NCBI GenBank assembly: GCA_944379995.1
Contig: CALWGF010000007.1
Location: 1-64,000, forward strand
Direction: 5' to 3'
Length of the DNA: 64,000 nucleotides
Source: an uncultured Clostridia bacterium
GTDB lineage: Bacteria; Bacillota; Clostridia; Lachnospirales; Anaerotignaceae
The notes under the pieces are model-generated. The model made no database searches and was not told where the DNA came from. It saw only the letters and a program-made list of their open reading frames with translations. A program made the translations under genes and the position numbers. The stretch's first letter is position 1. The number at the start of each line of letters is the position of its first letter. Positions 25,715 to 34,105 of the stretch are shown in pieces.

Positions 25715-26563
25715 ATGGTTATTGCAGGAATAATGCCTAATATTGAAAAGGACCCTGATTTAGCTGTTACAAAAAGACTTATATATTTTCTTGAAACAAA
25801 AAATTGTTGTCCTTATATACCATATAATATTGCAAAAAAATACAATATGGATAAATATGGAATAGAAGAGAACAGGCTTTTTTCAATAGCTGATTTTCTT
25901 ATTGTTCTTGGTGGTGACGGTACACTTTTAGGAATAGGAAGAAAAACAGCAGAATATAATACACCTCTTTTAGGTATAAATCTTGGAAATCTTGGTTTTC
26001 TTACAGCAGCGGATAATGAAGGTGCTGAAAAAGCTATTGAAAAATTACTTAATAAAGACTATAAAATTGAAAAACGTCTTATGATAGAAGCATATATTAA
26101 TTCATACAGTAAAAATAAAAAAAGTGAATTGGCACTTAATGATATATGTATAACAAGAGGTATGTTTTCAAAACTTGTTGAAATAGATGTATATGTAAAT
26201 AAAGAATATCTTGATACAATACGAGCCGATGGAATAATAATATCAACTCCAACAGGTTCAACAGCATATAATCTTTCGGCTGGAGGTCCAATATTAAAAC
26301 CAGATACACAAATTGTTTCAATAACTCCTATATGTCCTCATAATATGTATTCTCGTTCAATAGTTGTTTCTGCTGATGATGTTATAACTATGGCTATGAA
26401 AGGTCAGTATGACGATAGTGAATTTATATTAAGTGCAGATGGTCAAGATGGTATAAAACTTAAAAAAAATGATGTTGTTAAAATAAAAAAATCGAATTAT
26501 TGTACTACTATTATAAAAACAGAAATGAAAAGTTTTTATGATATACTTAGAGAAAAACTGTAA
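25715..26563 (+). CDS. nadK: NAD kinase
   Basis: A 282-residue ATP- or polyphosphate-NAD kinase making NADP. The nucleotide-binding motif is IVLGGDGTLLGIGR near residue 65; GINLGNLGFLTAADNEGAEKAIEKLL and DGIIISTPTGSTAYNLSAGGPILKPDTQIVSITPICPH are the conserved C-domain segments. The ATG at 25715 is chosen because GGTGG lies just upstream; a TTG five codons earlier overlaps that site. argR follows after 15 bases. Confidence 0.95.
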   Translation: MVIAGIMPNIEKDPDLAVTKRLIYFLETKNCCPYIPYNIAKKYNMDKYGIEENRLFSIADFLIVLGGDGTLLGIGRKTAEYNTPLLGINLGNLGFLTAADNEGAEKAIEKLLNKDYKIEKRLMIEAYINSYSKNKKSELALNDICITRGMFSKLVEIDVYVNKEYLDTIRADGIIISTPTGSTAYNLSAGGPILKPDTQIVSITPICPHNMYSRSIVVSADDVITMAMKGQYDDSEFILSADGQDGIKLKKNDVVKIKKSNYCTTIIKTEMKSFYDILREKL

Positions 26564-26578
26564 AATGGAGGTAAGTTT

Positions 26579-27034
26579 ATGAAGATAGCAAGACAGGCAA
26601 AAATTTTAGACCTTATAGAAAAAAACTCTATTGAAACACAGGACGAGCTTGCTCAAAAGCTTAAAGAAGCTGGATTTGATGTAACACAAGCTACTGTTTC
26701 TCGTGATATTAGAGAAATGAAGCTTACAAAAATAGCTACCGAAAATGGAAGACAAAAATATTCTGTATTATCAAATACAGATAATGAACTTTCTGAAAGA
26801 CTTATAAGAGTTTTTAAAGAAGCTGTTATAAAAATGGATTATTCTCAAAATATGATAGTAATAAAAACTCTTAATGGAATGGGTATGGCAGTTGCAGTTG
26901 CTCTTGATAGTATGCAAAATAGTGAAATACTTGGTACAATAGCTGGTGATGATACTGTATTTTGCGTTGCTAGAGGAACACAACAGGCAGTTACTATAAT
27001 AGAGAAGCTTTATAAAGTAATACGTACTGAATAA
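26579..27034 (+). CDS. argR: Arginine repressor ArgR
   Basis: A 151-residue hexameric, arginine-responsive DNA-binding protein. The N-terminal winged helix reads RQAKILDLIEKNSIETQDELAQKLKEAGFDVTQATVSRDIREMKLTKI, and the arginine-binding/oligomerisation domain ends EILGTIAGDDTVFCVARGTQQAVTIIEKL, with the conserved GDD. It sits between nadK and recN, its usual place in Firmicutes. A link to the arginine-consuming polyamine operon at 40.8 kb is possible but no ArgR box was identified. Confidence 0.94.
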   Translation: MKIARQAKILDLIEKNSIETQDELAQKLKEAGFDVTQATVSRDIREMKLTKIATENGRQKYSVLSNTDNELSERLIRVFKEAVIKMDYSQNMIVIKTLNGMGMAVAVALDSMQNSEILGTIAGDDTVFCVARGTQQAVTIIEKLYKVIRTE

Positions 27035-27049
27035 GGGAGGTAAACCTCT

Positions 27050-28744
27050 ATGCTAGAAAATATACGCATAAAGAATGTAGCACTCATAGAGGAAAGCGAA
27101 ATAAAATTTAAAGAAGGTCTTAATATACTTTCCGGAGAAACAGGTGCAGGAAAATCAATGGTTATTGGTTCTATAAATTTTGCTTTAGGTGGGAGAGTTA
27201 ATAGAGATTTTCTTAGAAAAGATACTGATAGTGCAAGAGTTGAACTTCTCTTTTCAGGAAATAAAAATATAAATTCATTGCTTTTGGAAAATGGTATAGA
27301 AACGGAAGAAGATGGTTCTGTAATAATTACAAGAACATTTAATACAGCAGGGAAATCTGTTTGTAGAATAAATAGTACTATTGTTACAGCAAGTACTGTA
27401 AAAAATATATCTGAGGCACTTATAGATGTTCATGGACAACATGAACACCAATCTCTTTTAAATCCTAAAAAGCATATATATTTACTTGATAAGTTTTGTG
27501 GTCAAATTCTTGAAGAAAAACTTTCTGTTTTAGGTGAGTTATATCATAAATATAAAGATATAATAAAATCTATTAATAATTTAAACGGAAATGAAATGGA
27601 AAGAGCACAAAGAATGGATATGCTTTATTTTCAAAAAGAAGATATTGAAAATGCTAAATTAAAAAGAGGTGAGGAAGAAGAACTTGTTGAAAGAAAAAAA
27701 ATACTTTCTAATCTTGAAAAAATAGTTCGTCTTTCTGGTACAAGCCTTGAACTTTTGTATGAAGGTTCACAAAATGGTTATTCTGCATCAGATAATATAT
27801 CAGATGCACTTTATAATATAAATACACTTAAAGAAATAGACCCAACAGTTTCTTCTATGGCAGAAAATCTTGAAACAGTTTCAGCTTTACTTGATGATGT
27901 ATGTCATGAATTAAAATCATATTTTAGGGGTATTGACTCTGACCCTGATGAATTAATAAGTATAGATGAAAGACTTAATACAATTTATGGTCTTAAAAGA
28001 AAGTATGGAAAAACAATAGATGATATACTTGATTTTTATGACAAAATAGTCAAAGAACTTGAGTTTATGGAAAATAGTGAAGAAATACTTTCAAAACTTT
28101 ATAATGATAGAGATAATATAGAAAAAGAAATAAATAAAATATGTGATGAAATAAGTGTCATAAGAAAAGGTAAAGCAGAAATAATTGAAAAAGCAATAGA
28201 AAATGAACTTAAAGACCTTGAAATGAAAAATGCTTCTTTTAAAATAAATATAACAGATAAAAATACATTTACCTCAAATGGTCGTGATAATGTTGAATTT
28301 CTTATATCTGCAAATATGGGTGAAGAATTAAAACCACTTGCAAAAATTGCTTCTGGTGGTGAAATGTCAAGAGTAATGCTTGCATTAAAATCAATACTTT
28401 CAGAAGTTGATACTATTGATACATTTATATTTGACGAAATTGATACAGGTGTAAGTGGAAGAACAGCACAAAAAGTAGCAGAGAAAATGTCAAAAGTAAG
28501 TCTTAAAAATCAAATTATATGTATAACACATCTTCCTCAAATTGCTGCTATGGCAGATAATCATTTTCTTATTGAAAAACATTCTGATAATAATAAAACA
28601 ACAACAAATGTTATATGTCTTACAAAAGAAGACTCAATAAATGAAATAGGTCGTCTTATGGGTGGTGTATCTATAACTGATGCTACTATACAAGCTGCTA
28701 AAGATATGAAAATACAAGCTGATAATTTCAAAAAGTCAGAGTAA
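27050..28744 (+). CDS. recN: DNA repair protein RecN
   Basis: A 564-residue SMC-like ATPase for double-strand-break repair. The Walker A is FKEGLNILSGETGAGKSMVIGSI near residue 30, DVHGQHEHQSLLNPKKH follows near 125, long coiled coils fill the middle, and the C-terminal ATPase half has LAKIASGGEMSRVMLALKSIL (signature) and FIFDEIDTGVSG (Walker B), then CITHLPQIAAMAD. GGGAGGTAAACCTCT precedes the start. In many clostridia spoIVB and spo0A follow recN; here a terminator and proB follow instead. Confidence 0.96.
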   Translation: MLENIRIKNVALIEESEIKFKEGLNILSGETGAGKSMVIGSINFALGGRVNRDFLRKDTDSARVELLFSGNKNINSLLLENGIETEEDGSVIITRTFNTAGKSVCRINSTIVTASTVKNISEALIDVHGQHEHQSLLNPKKHIYLLDKFCGQILEEKLSVLGELYHKYKDIIKSINNLNGNEMERAQRMDMLYFQKEDIENAKLKRGEEEELVERKKILSNLEKIVRLSGTSLELLYEGSQNGYSASDNISDALYNINTLKEIDPTVSSMAENLETVSALLDDVCHELKSYFRGIDSDPDELISIDERLNTIYGLKRKYGKTIDDILDFYDKIVKELEFMENSEEILSKLYNDRDNIEKEINKICDEISVIRKGKAEIIEKAIENELKDLEMKNASFKINITDKNTFTSNGRDNVEFLISANMGEELKPLAKIASGGEMSRVMLALKSILSEVDTIDTFIFDEIDTGVSGRTAQKVAEKMSKVSLKNQIICITHLPQIAAMADNHFLIEKHSDNNKTTTNVICLTKEDSINEIGRLMGGVSITDATIQAAKDMKIQADNFKKSE

Positions 28745-28772
28745 AAACGGGATTGAATATTCCGTTTTTTAT
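28744..28772 (+). terminator. Terminator after recN
   Basis: AAAACGG / CCGTTTT stem with an A/T-rich loop and a T6 run, starting at the recN stop codon. Confidence 0.75.
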
Positions 28773-28786
28773 TTTATAAATTTAAC

Positions 28787-28814
28787 TTGCAATAGTTATT
28801 TTTTGTAGTAGAAT
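28787..28814 (+). promoter_or_regulatory. Promoter of proB
   Basis: TTGCAA (28787-28792), 16-base spacer, TAGAAT (28809-28814), about 35 bases before the proB start. Confidence 0.5.
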
Positions 28815-28848
28815 TGTATGTATACAACTTGTTTGGAGGGAGTTTATT

Positions 28849-29646
28849 TTGAATATAAGAGATAAAATTAAAGAAAGTAAAAGAATAGTTATTAAAGTAG
28901 GTACATCAACTATTACATATCCTCATAATGGAAGAATAAATCTTAAAAGAGTTGAAAAACTTGCATGGGTTCTTTCTGATATTGTTAATGAAGGTAAAGA
29001 TGTTGTACTTGTTTCATCAGGTGCTATTGGTGTAGGTTCTGTAAGACTTAATTTTACTGAAAGACCAAAAGAAATTAAGAAAAAACAGGCAGCGGCAGCT
29101 GTTGGGCAAGCTGTTCTTATGCAGATTTATCAGAATTTCTTTATGGAATATAATCATAGCGTAGCACAAATTCTTTTAACAAAAGATGATGTTGAAATTG
29201 AAAAAAGAAGATATAATATTGAAAATACATTTGAAACACTTTTTGAAATGGGTATAATCCCTATTGTAAATGCAAATGACACAATATCAACAGAAGAAAT
29301 CGAATTTAGTGATAATGATAGACTTTCTGCTCTTGTTGCTGAAATTACAAAAGCTGACTTGCTTATAATACTTACTGATATAGATGCACTTTATGATGAT
29401 GACCCTAAATCAAATCCTAATGCAAAAAGAGTTTCATATGTTGAAAAAATAACAGATGAAATAATGTCTATGGCGGGTACTAATGGTTCAAAATATAGTG
29501 TTGGTGGAATGGCAACAAAACTTGAAGCTGCAAAAATGTGTAGTGAAAATAATATACATATGGTAATTGCGCAAGGAGATGACCCTAAAATAATAGATAA
29601 TATTATGGAGGGAATGGATATAGGAACATTTTTTGATGGTAAATAA
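28849..29646 (+). CDS. proB: Glutamate 5-kinase
   Basis: A 265-residue amino-acid kinase catalysing the first step of proline synthesis, phosphorylating glutamate. Visible motifs are RIVIKVGTSTITYP at the N-terminus, LVSSGAIGVGSVRL, VNANDTISTEEIEFSDNDRLSALVAEI and SVGGMATKLEAAKMCSENN. It lacks the C-terminal PUA domain of the E. coli enzyme, so it is a short form. Translation starts at TTG with GGAGGGAG upstream. Its partner activity ProA is encoded 1.4 kb downstream beyond three membrane-protein genes, an unusual separation. Confidence 0.94.
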   Translation: MNIRDKIKESKRIVIKVGTSTITYPHNGRINLKRVEKLAWVLSDIVNEGKDVVLVSSGAIGVGSVRLNFTERPKEIKKKQAAAAVGQAVLMQIYQNFFMEYNHSVAQILLTKDDVEIEKRRYNIENTFETLFEMGIIPIVNANDTISTEEIEFSDNDRLSALVAEITKADLLIILTDIDALYDDDPKSNPNAKRVSYVEKITDEIMSMAGTNGSKYSVGGMATKLEAAKMCSENNIHMVIAQGDDPKIIDNIMEGMDIGTFFDGK

Positions 29647-29668
29647 TAATTAATTATAGGAGGTTTGT

Positions 29669-30046
29669 ATGATTTGTAAAAAATGCAAAAAGGAATATGA
29701 TAATTCTTTTCATTTTTGTCCTATATGCGGAAATAAAACAGATAAATCACCTAAAATTTCAACAGAAGCAACTCTTACTAATATAGTAAAAGTTTTGATT
29801 GTTGTTGCAGTATGTATTATTCCTTTTTTTGGTATGATAGGCGGTATTATTGCTGGAATTATATTTATGGATAATGATAGTGAAGATACAAAATCATTTG
29901 GTAAAGCTCTTATTATACTTGGAATTATATTAGTTTTATTAGGTATTTTATGCTGTGTTGGAAGTTTATTTCTTAATTCACATTCAATGAACTCTATTGA
30001 TAAATTACCTCATGAATATAACTATTATTTTGATGAATTTATATAA
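29669..30046 (+). CDS. Zinc-ribbon membrane protein, paralogue A
   Basis: A 125-residue protein of unknown function. A zinc ribbon at the N-terminus (CKKCKKEYDNSFHFCPICGNK) is followed by two hydrophobic segments, IVKVLIVVAVCIIPFFGMIGGIIAGIIF and ALIILGIILVLLGILCCVGSLFL, separated by MDNDSEDTKSFGK. The adjacent gene at 30066 has the same layout and shared motifs (YxSFGK, LVILGI), so the pair arose by tandem duplication. TAGGAGGTTTGT precedes the ATG. A role in membrane-linked signalling would be guesswork. Confidence 0.82.
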   Translation: MICKKCKKEYDNSFHFCPICGNKTDKSPKISTEATLTNIVKVLIVVAVCIIPFFGMIGGIIAGIIFMDNDSEDTKSFGKALIILGIILVLLGILCCVGSLFLNSHSMNSIDKLPHEYNYYFDEFI

Positions 30047-30065
30047 TTTATAGGAGGTGTATTTT

Positions 30066-30470
30066 ATGTATTGTCCTAAATGTGGTGTTCTTATGAATGA
30101 TACAGAGAATGTTTGTCATAAGTGCGGATATGTAAATGATAATATTATTGATGGTGAATGTACAGAAGAAACAGTTAAAGAAGAAACTATAAATATAAAT
30201 GAAAATAAATATAATAATACAGAAGAAATTCAGCTTGGAAATATTGCTAAAGTTTTTCTTGTTGCGATAACTGTTCTTATTGGTGGAATTGGACCTATTA
30301 TAGGTATTATTTCTGGTATAGTTCTTATGAATAAGCCATATCAAGATTATCGTTCTTTTGGTAAAATACTTGTAATACTTGGTATAGTTTTTCTTTCAAT
30401 ATCATTACTTTGTTGCTGTCTTGGAGGTATTCTTGATACATTTGCATATTATATCAGATATAATTTTTAA
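30066..30470 (+). CDS. Zinc-ribbon membrane protein, paralogue B
   Basis: A 134-residue protein matching the layout of the preceding gene: zinc ribbon YCPKCGVLMNDTENVCHKCGY, an acidic linker rich in E, N and T, then two hydrophobic segments around IGPIIGIISGIVLMNKPYQDYRSFGKILVILGIVFLSISLLCCCLGGI. The ATG at 30066 has AGGAGGT 7 bases upstream; a GTG three codons earlier overlaps that site. The 3' end overlaps the next gene by about 38 bases, suggesting translational coupling. Confidence 0.82.
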   Translation: MYCPKCGVLMNDTENVCHKCGYVNDNIIDGECTEETVKEETININENKYNNTEEIQLGNIAKVFLVAITVLIGGIGPIIGIISGIVLMNKPYQDYRSFGKILVILGIVFLSISLLCCCLGGILDTFAYYIRYNF

Positions 30471-31086
30471 TATAGGTAGCACAGTTTGTCATCAAATGAG
30501 TGAAAGAAGTATATGTATGGGTGGAAATTACTTACCAGTATGTGCCAGATGTACAGGTATATATATAGGTTTTGCAGTTTCTGCCCTTTATTTATTTATA
30601 ACTAAAGGTTATAAAGGAAATAAACCATTTAATTTATTACAGACAGCATTTATGGTTTTATGTATATTACCACTTATGATAGACGGTGTTGGAAGTTATA
30701 TAGGATTATGGAATTCAAATAATTTACTTAGAATATTTACAGGTTCATTATGTGGTTTTGTAATATTGCCTTTTATTGTACTTGTATGTAATTTTTCGGT
30801 AAAAGGAAATAATGATATTTTTATATTTAAAAAAATTTATCATACTTTTATTATTCCTATTTTGTGTATTATAATAGGTTTAATTATTTATTTTAATATA
30901 TTTACCGAACTTTATTTTTTATATTCTTTGTTAATATGTCTTGGTATATTTATATATTATTTTGGAATATTTACACTTATATTTAAACTTGTATTTTCAA
31001 ATAAAAATAATAGGTTTATATTTACTCTTTCTATTTTATGCAGTATATTTATTATTATAATTGTTTCTTTTATAAGAGGGTGGTAA
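30433..31086 (+). CDS. DUF2085 family membrane protein
   Basis: A 217-residue integral membrane protein. The family motif near the N-terminus reads CHQMSERSICMGGNYLPVCARCTGIYIGF, with conserved H, C and CARCTG residues that could bind metal; about six hydrophobic segments follow. Function is not established. No ATG is available: TTG at 30433 is preferred because GGAGGT lies 4 bases upstream, inside paralogue B; a TTG at 30421 is possible. The stop is 3 bases before the next gene. Confidence 0.82.
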   Translation: MIHLHIISDIIFNIGSTVCHQMSERSICMGGNYLPVCARCTGIYIGFAVSALYLFITKGYKGNKPFNLLQTAFMVLCILPLMIDGVGSYIGLWNSNNLLRIFTGSLCGFVILPFIVLVCNFSVKGNNDIFIFKKIYHTFIIPILCIIIGLIIYFNIFTELYFLYSLLICLGIFIYYFGIFTLIFKLVFSNKNNRFIFTLSILCSIFIIIIVSFIRGW

Positions 31087-31089
31087 AAT

Positions 31090-32898
31090 ATGTGTAAAGA
31101 ATTAAGAAATGATATGCTTAAAAAAAGAAAACATATGTTACAAAGTGATATAGAAGAAAAAAGTAATATAATTTCAAAAAAGCTTTTTGATTTTAATGAA
31201 TATAAAAATGCAAAAACATTATTTTTATATATAAATTTTGGTAGTGAGGTTATTACTAAAAATATAATTGAAAAAGCATGGTGTGATGGTAAAAAAGTTG
31301 CTGTCCCTATAAGTCTTGGGAATAGAGATATGTATTTTGTTGAAATAAAAGATTTTTCAAATATGATAAGAAAAAAAATAGGTACACTTGAGCCAAATTT
31401 AGATAGGTCATTTGAGATTGTACCTGATGAAAATACACTATTTATAGTTCCCGGTTCTGTTTTTGATGAAAAATGTAATAGATGGGGCTATGGTGGCGGA
31501 TACTATGATACATATTTAGAAAAGTATAATGTAAAAAATACAATAGGTTTATGTTATGATTTTCAAGTTGTAAAAAAACTTAATATAGAGCCACATGATA
31601 AAAAAATGAAATATGTATTAACAGAAAAAAGAATGATAGGTGGGGAAAAAATGAGTAATATTATTGAAATGGGTATAAAAGCAAAAGATGCTTCTGTTGA
31701 ACTTGCAAGACTTTCAACAGGAGAAAAAAACAGAGCTTTAAATGCAGCAGCAGATGCTCTTATTGAAGATATGGCAAAAATCATTGAAATAAATAAAGAA
31801 GATGTTAAAAAAGCCATAGAAAATGGAATAAAAGGTGCTTTTATTGATAGACTTACTCTTACAAAAGACAGAATAAAGGGTATGGCTGACGGACTTAGAG
31901 ATGTTGCGGCTTTACCTGACCCAGTTGGTGAAGTAATATCTATGAAAACTCTTGATAATGGTCTTATAATTGGTCAGAAAAGAGTTCCTATGGGTGTTAT
32001 TGGTATAATATTTGAAGCAAGACCAAATGTAACAGCAGATGCTTTTGGACTTTGTTTAAAAGCAGGTAGTGCCACTATATTAAGAGGTGGAAAAGAGGCT
32101 ATTGGTTCAAATACAGCTATTGTAAAATCAATACAAAAAGCATTAAAATCACAAGGTATTTCAGAATATGCAGTACAAATTGTTGAAGACACAAGCAGAG
32201 AAACAGCAAAAGAAATGATGCGTCTTAATGGTTATATAGATGTACTTATACCTCGTGGTGGTGCAGGTCTTATAAATTCTGTTATACAAAATTCAACAGT
32301 ACCTGTAATACAGACAGGTGTAGGAAATTGCCATATTTTTGTTGACGAAACAGCAAAACAGGAAGATGCTGTAAGAATAGTTCTTAATGCAAAAACACAA
32401 CGTCCGGGAGTATGTAATGCAGCAGAAAAACTTCTTGTTCATGAAAATATTGCAAAAGAATTTATGCCTAAAGTTTGTGAAGCTCTTAAACAAAAAAATG
32501 TTGAATTAAGGGGAGATATAAAAACTAGAGAAATTGCAGAAGGAATTAATGAAGCTACTGATGAAGATTGGTCAACAGAATATGAAGACCTTATTATGTC
32601 ATTAAAGGTTGTAAAAAATGTTGATGAAGCTATTGAACATATAAGAAAATATACAACACATCATTCAGAAGCAATAATTACAGAAAATTATTCAAATGCA
32701 CAAAAATTCCTTAATGAAGTTGATGCAGCGGCAGTATATGTAAATGCTTCTACAAGATTTACAGATGGTGGACAGTTTGGATTTGGTGCAGAAATAGGTA
32801 TAAGCACACAAAAACTTCATGCAAGAGGTCCAATGGGACTTAAAGAACTTACAACAACAAAATACATTATATATGGAAATGGTCAAATAAGAGAATAA
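31090..32898 (+). CDS. proA: 5-formyltetrahydrofolate cyclo-ligase fused to glutamate-5-semialdehyde dehydrogenase (ProA)
   Basis: One open frame of 602 codons holds two enzymes normally made from separate genes. Residues 1-187 are 5-formyl-THF cyclo-ligase (MTHFS), with the family motif WGYGGGYYDTYLEKY near residue 135. Residues 188-602 are complete ProA (gamma-glutamyl phosphate reductase), with GVIGIIFEARPNVTADAFGLCLKAGSATILRGGKEA and the catalytic cysteine in NAKTQRPGVCNAAEKLL. The junction keeps an apparent ribosome binding site and ATG for ProA (31651), and a stop pair TGA-TAG lies one base out of frame beside an A6 run (31625-31630). So it is a true fusion, two coupled genes joined by a one-base difference, or an assembly error. 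Confidence 0.88.
   Translation: MCKELRNDMLKKRKHMLQSDIEEKSNIISKKLFDFNEYKNAKTLFLYINFGSEVITKNIIEKAWCDGKKVAVPISLGNRDMYFVEIKDFSNMIRKKIGTLEPNLDRSFEIVPDENTLFIVPGSVFDEKCNRWGYGGGYYDTYLEKYNVKNTIGLCYDFQVVKKLNIEPHDKKMKYVLTEKRMIGGEKMSNIIEMGIKAKDASVELARLSTGEKNRALNAAADALIEDMAKIIEINKEDVKKAIENGIKGAFIDRLTLTKDRIKGMADGLRDVAALPDPVGEVISMKTLDNGLIIGQKRVPMGVIGIIFEARPNVTADAFGLCLKAGSATILRGGKEAIGSNTAIVKSIQKALKSQGISEYAVQIVEDTSRETAKEMMRLNGYIDVLIPRGGAGLINSVIQNSTVPVIQTGVGNCHIFVDETAKQEDAVRIVLNAKTQRPGVCNAAEKLLVHENIAKEFMPKVCEALKQKNVELRGDIKTREIAEGINEATDEDWSTEYEDLIMSLKVVKNVDEAIEHIRKYTTHHSEAIITENYSNAQKFLNEVDAAAVYVNASTRFTDGGQFGFGAEIGISTQKLHARGPMGLKELTTTKYIIYGNGQIRE
31638..31653 (+). promoter_or_regulatory. Internal ribosome binding site and ATG for ProA
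   Basis: AGGTGGGG followed at short distance by the ATG at 31651 (MSNIIEMGIKAKDAS), exactly where free-standing ProA proteins begin. It would permit ProA to be made alone even if the upstream cyclo-ligase frame is continuous with it. Confidence 0.55.
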
Positions 32899-32906
32899 TA
32901 AAAAAT

Positions 32907-32940
32907 AAAGCTGTCTTTTTTTAAAGATAGCTTTTATTTT
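32907..32940 (+). terminator. Terminator after the MTHFS-ProA gene
   Basis: AAAGCTGTCTTT / AAAGATAGCTTT stem with one G-U or mismatch, followed by TATTTTT. A nearly identical hairpin follows the next gene. Confidence 0.8.
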
Positions 32941-33029
32941 TGTAAATATTATTTTTTAAAAGTTATATTTTTGACAATATTTAGTATTTATAATTACTAT
33001 TTAGTAGAAAAAAAGGAAAAAAATACTTA

Positions 33030-33058
33030 GAATATATCATTTTATTTAAGGCATAATA
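33030..33058 (+). promoter_or_regulatory. Sigma-G-type promoter of the SASP gene
   Basis: GAATA (33030-33034), 17 bases, CATAATA (33052-33058). Both boxes fit the forespore sigma-G consensus GnATR and CATnnTA, and the position is right, about 45 bases before the start codon. Confidence 0.6.
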
Positions 33059-33101
33059 CTATTGTAACACAAAAGTATTTAATTTTTAGGAGGAATTTAT
33101 T

Positions 33102-33326
33102 ATGTCAAACAATTCTAGTTCAACATCAAACAAAGTGAATGTACCAGAGGCAAGAGCTGCTCTTGAAAAATTCAAATACGAAGTTGCAAATGAAATAGGT
33201 GTGCCTTTAAAACAAGGATATAACGGAGACCTCACATCTGCACAGAATGGTTATGTAGGTGGATATATGGTTAAAAAAATGATTGAAGCACAGGAAAAAT
33301 CAATGGCAGAAAAAGGTACAAAATAA
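33102..33326 (+). CDS. Alpha/beta-type small acid-soluble spore protein
   Basis: A 74-residue SASP, which coats DNA in the dormant forespore and protects it from UV and heat. The diagnostic core is FKYEVANEIGVPLKQGYNGDLTSAQNGYVGGYMVKKMIE; the germination protease normally cuts in the E-IGV region seen here near residue 30. TAGGAGGAATTT precedes the ATG, a sigma-G-like promoter lies upstream and a strong terminator follows, so it is a monocistronic sporulation gene. Several copies per genome are usual; only this one is in the window. Confidence 0.96.
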   Translation: MSNNSSSTSNKVNVPEARAALEKFKYEVANEIGVPLKQGYNGDLTSAQNGYVGGYMVKKMIEAQEKSMAEKGTK

Positions 33327-33345
33327 TTGTGCTAAACATTTAATG

Positions 33346-33377
33346 AAAAAGCTGTCTTTTTTAAAGACAGCTTTTTT
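33346..33377 (+). terminator. Terminator of the SASP gene
   Basis: AAAAAGCTGTCTTT / AAAGACAGCTTTTT, a perfect stem into T6. Confidence 0.88.
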
Positions 33378-33401
33378 GTATTTTTTTGAATGTATATAAT
33401 A

Positions 33402-33430
33402 TTGTTATTTTTTTAATTATCTAGTATAAT
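33402..33430 (+). promoter_or_regulatory. Promoter of ruvAB
   Basis: TTGTTA (33402-33407), 17-base spacer, perfect TATAAT (33425-33430), 44 bases before ruvA. No LexA (SOS) box of the GAAC-N4-GTTC type was seen near it. Confidence 0.55.
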
Positions 33431-33473
33431 TATAACAGAGTGTGTTGGTAAAAAAATATAGAAAGGGTTAAAA

Positions 33474-34085
33474 ATGATTTCTTATATTAAAGGAAAAATT
33501 GAATATATATCTGAAGGTTTTATTATTGTTGATAATGGAGGAATTGGATATAAAATATATGTTTCTCCAAATCTTATGTCAAATTCAAAAGGTATAGGAG
33601 AAACAGTAAAAATATTTACATATATGAGTGTAAGAGAAGATGATATATCTCTTTATGGATTTGAAAGTTTTGAAGAGCTTGAAATATTTAATAAACTTAT
33701 AACAGTTTCAGGAATAGGACCTAAAGGTGCTTTGGGTATTATATCAACAATAAGCCCTTCTGATTTTGTAATGGCTGTAATATCAGAAGATGTTAGTACT
33801 ATTTCAAAAGCTCCGGGAGTAGGTAAAAAAACAGCTCAAAGAATAATACTTGAACTTAAAGATAAGTTTAATACAGAAAATTTTGTTGAAGAAAAAATAT
33901 TTGGTGAAAGTAAAGGTCTTTCTTCTGTTGTATCACAAGATTATAAATTTGAAGCAATAGAAGCACTTTCTACTTTAGGATATAGTAGAAGTGAAGCAGC
34001 AAAAGCTGTATCTGCTATTGAATGTGAAGGTTTGACAACAGAGGATATTTTAAAACTTGCACTTAAAAAATTGGTTAAATTTTAA
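33474..34085 (+). CDS. ruvA: Holliday junction branch migration protein RuvA
   Basis: A 203-residue protein whose tetramer holds Holliday junctions for the RuvB motor. Domain I (OB fold) starts MISYIKGKIEYISEGFIIVDNGGIGYKIYV, the two helix-hairpin-helix motifs include ITVSGIGPKGALGIIS and SKAPGVGKKTAQRIILELKDK, and the flexible domain III ends EALSTLGYSRSEAAKAVSAI. AGAAAGGGTT precedes the ATG. ruvB follows immediately. Confidence 0.96.
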   Translation: MISYIKGKIEYISEGFIIVDNGGIGYKIYVSPNLMSNSKGIGETVKIFTYMSVREDDISLYGFESFEELEIFNKLITVSGIGPKGALGIISTISPSDFVMAVISEDVSTISKAPGVGKKTAQRIILELKDKFNTENFVEEKIFGESKGLSSVVSQDYKFEAIEALSTLGYSRSEAAKAVSAIECEGLTTEDILKLALKKLVKF

Positions 34086-34105
34086 TTTAGAAACAGGTGA
34101 TAATA

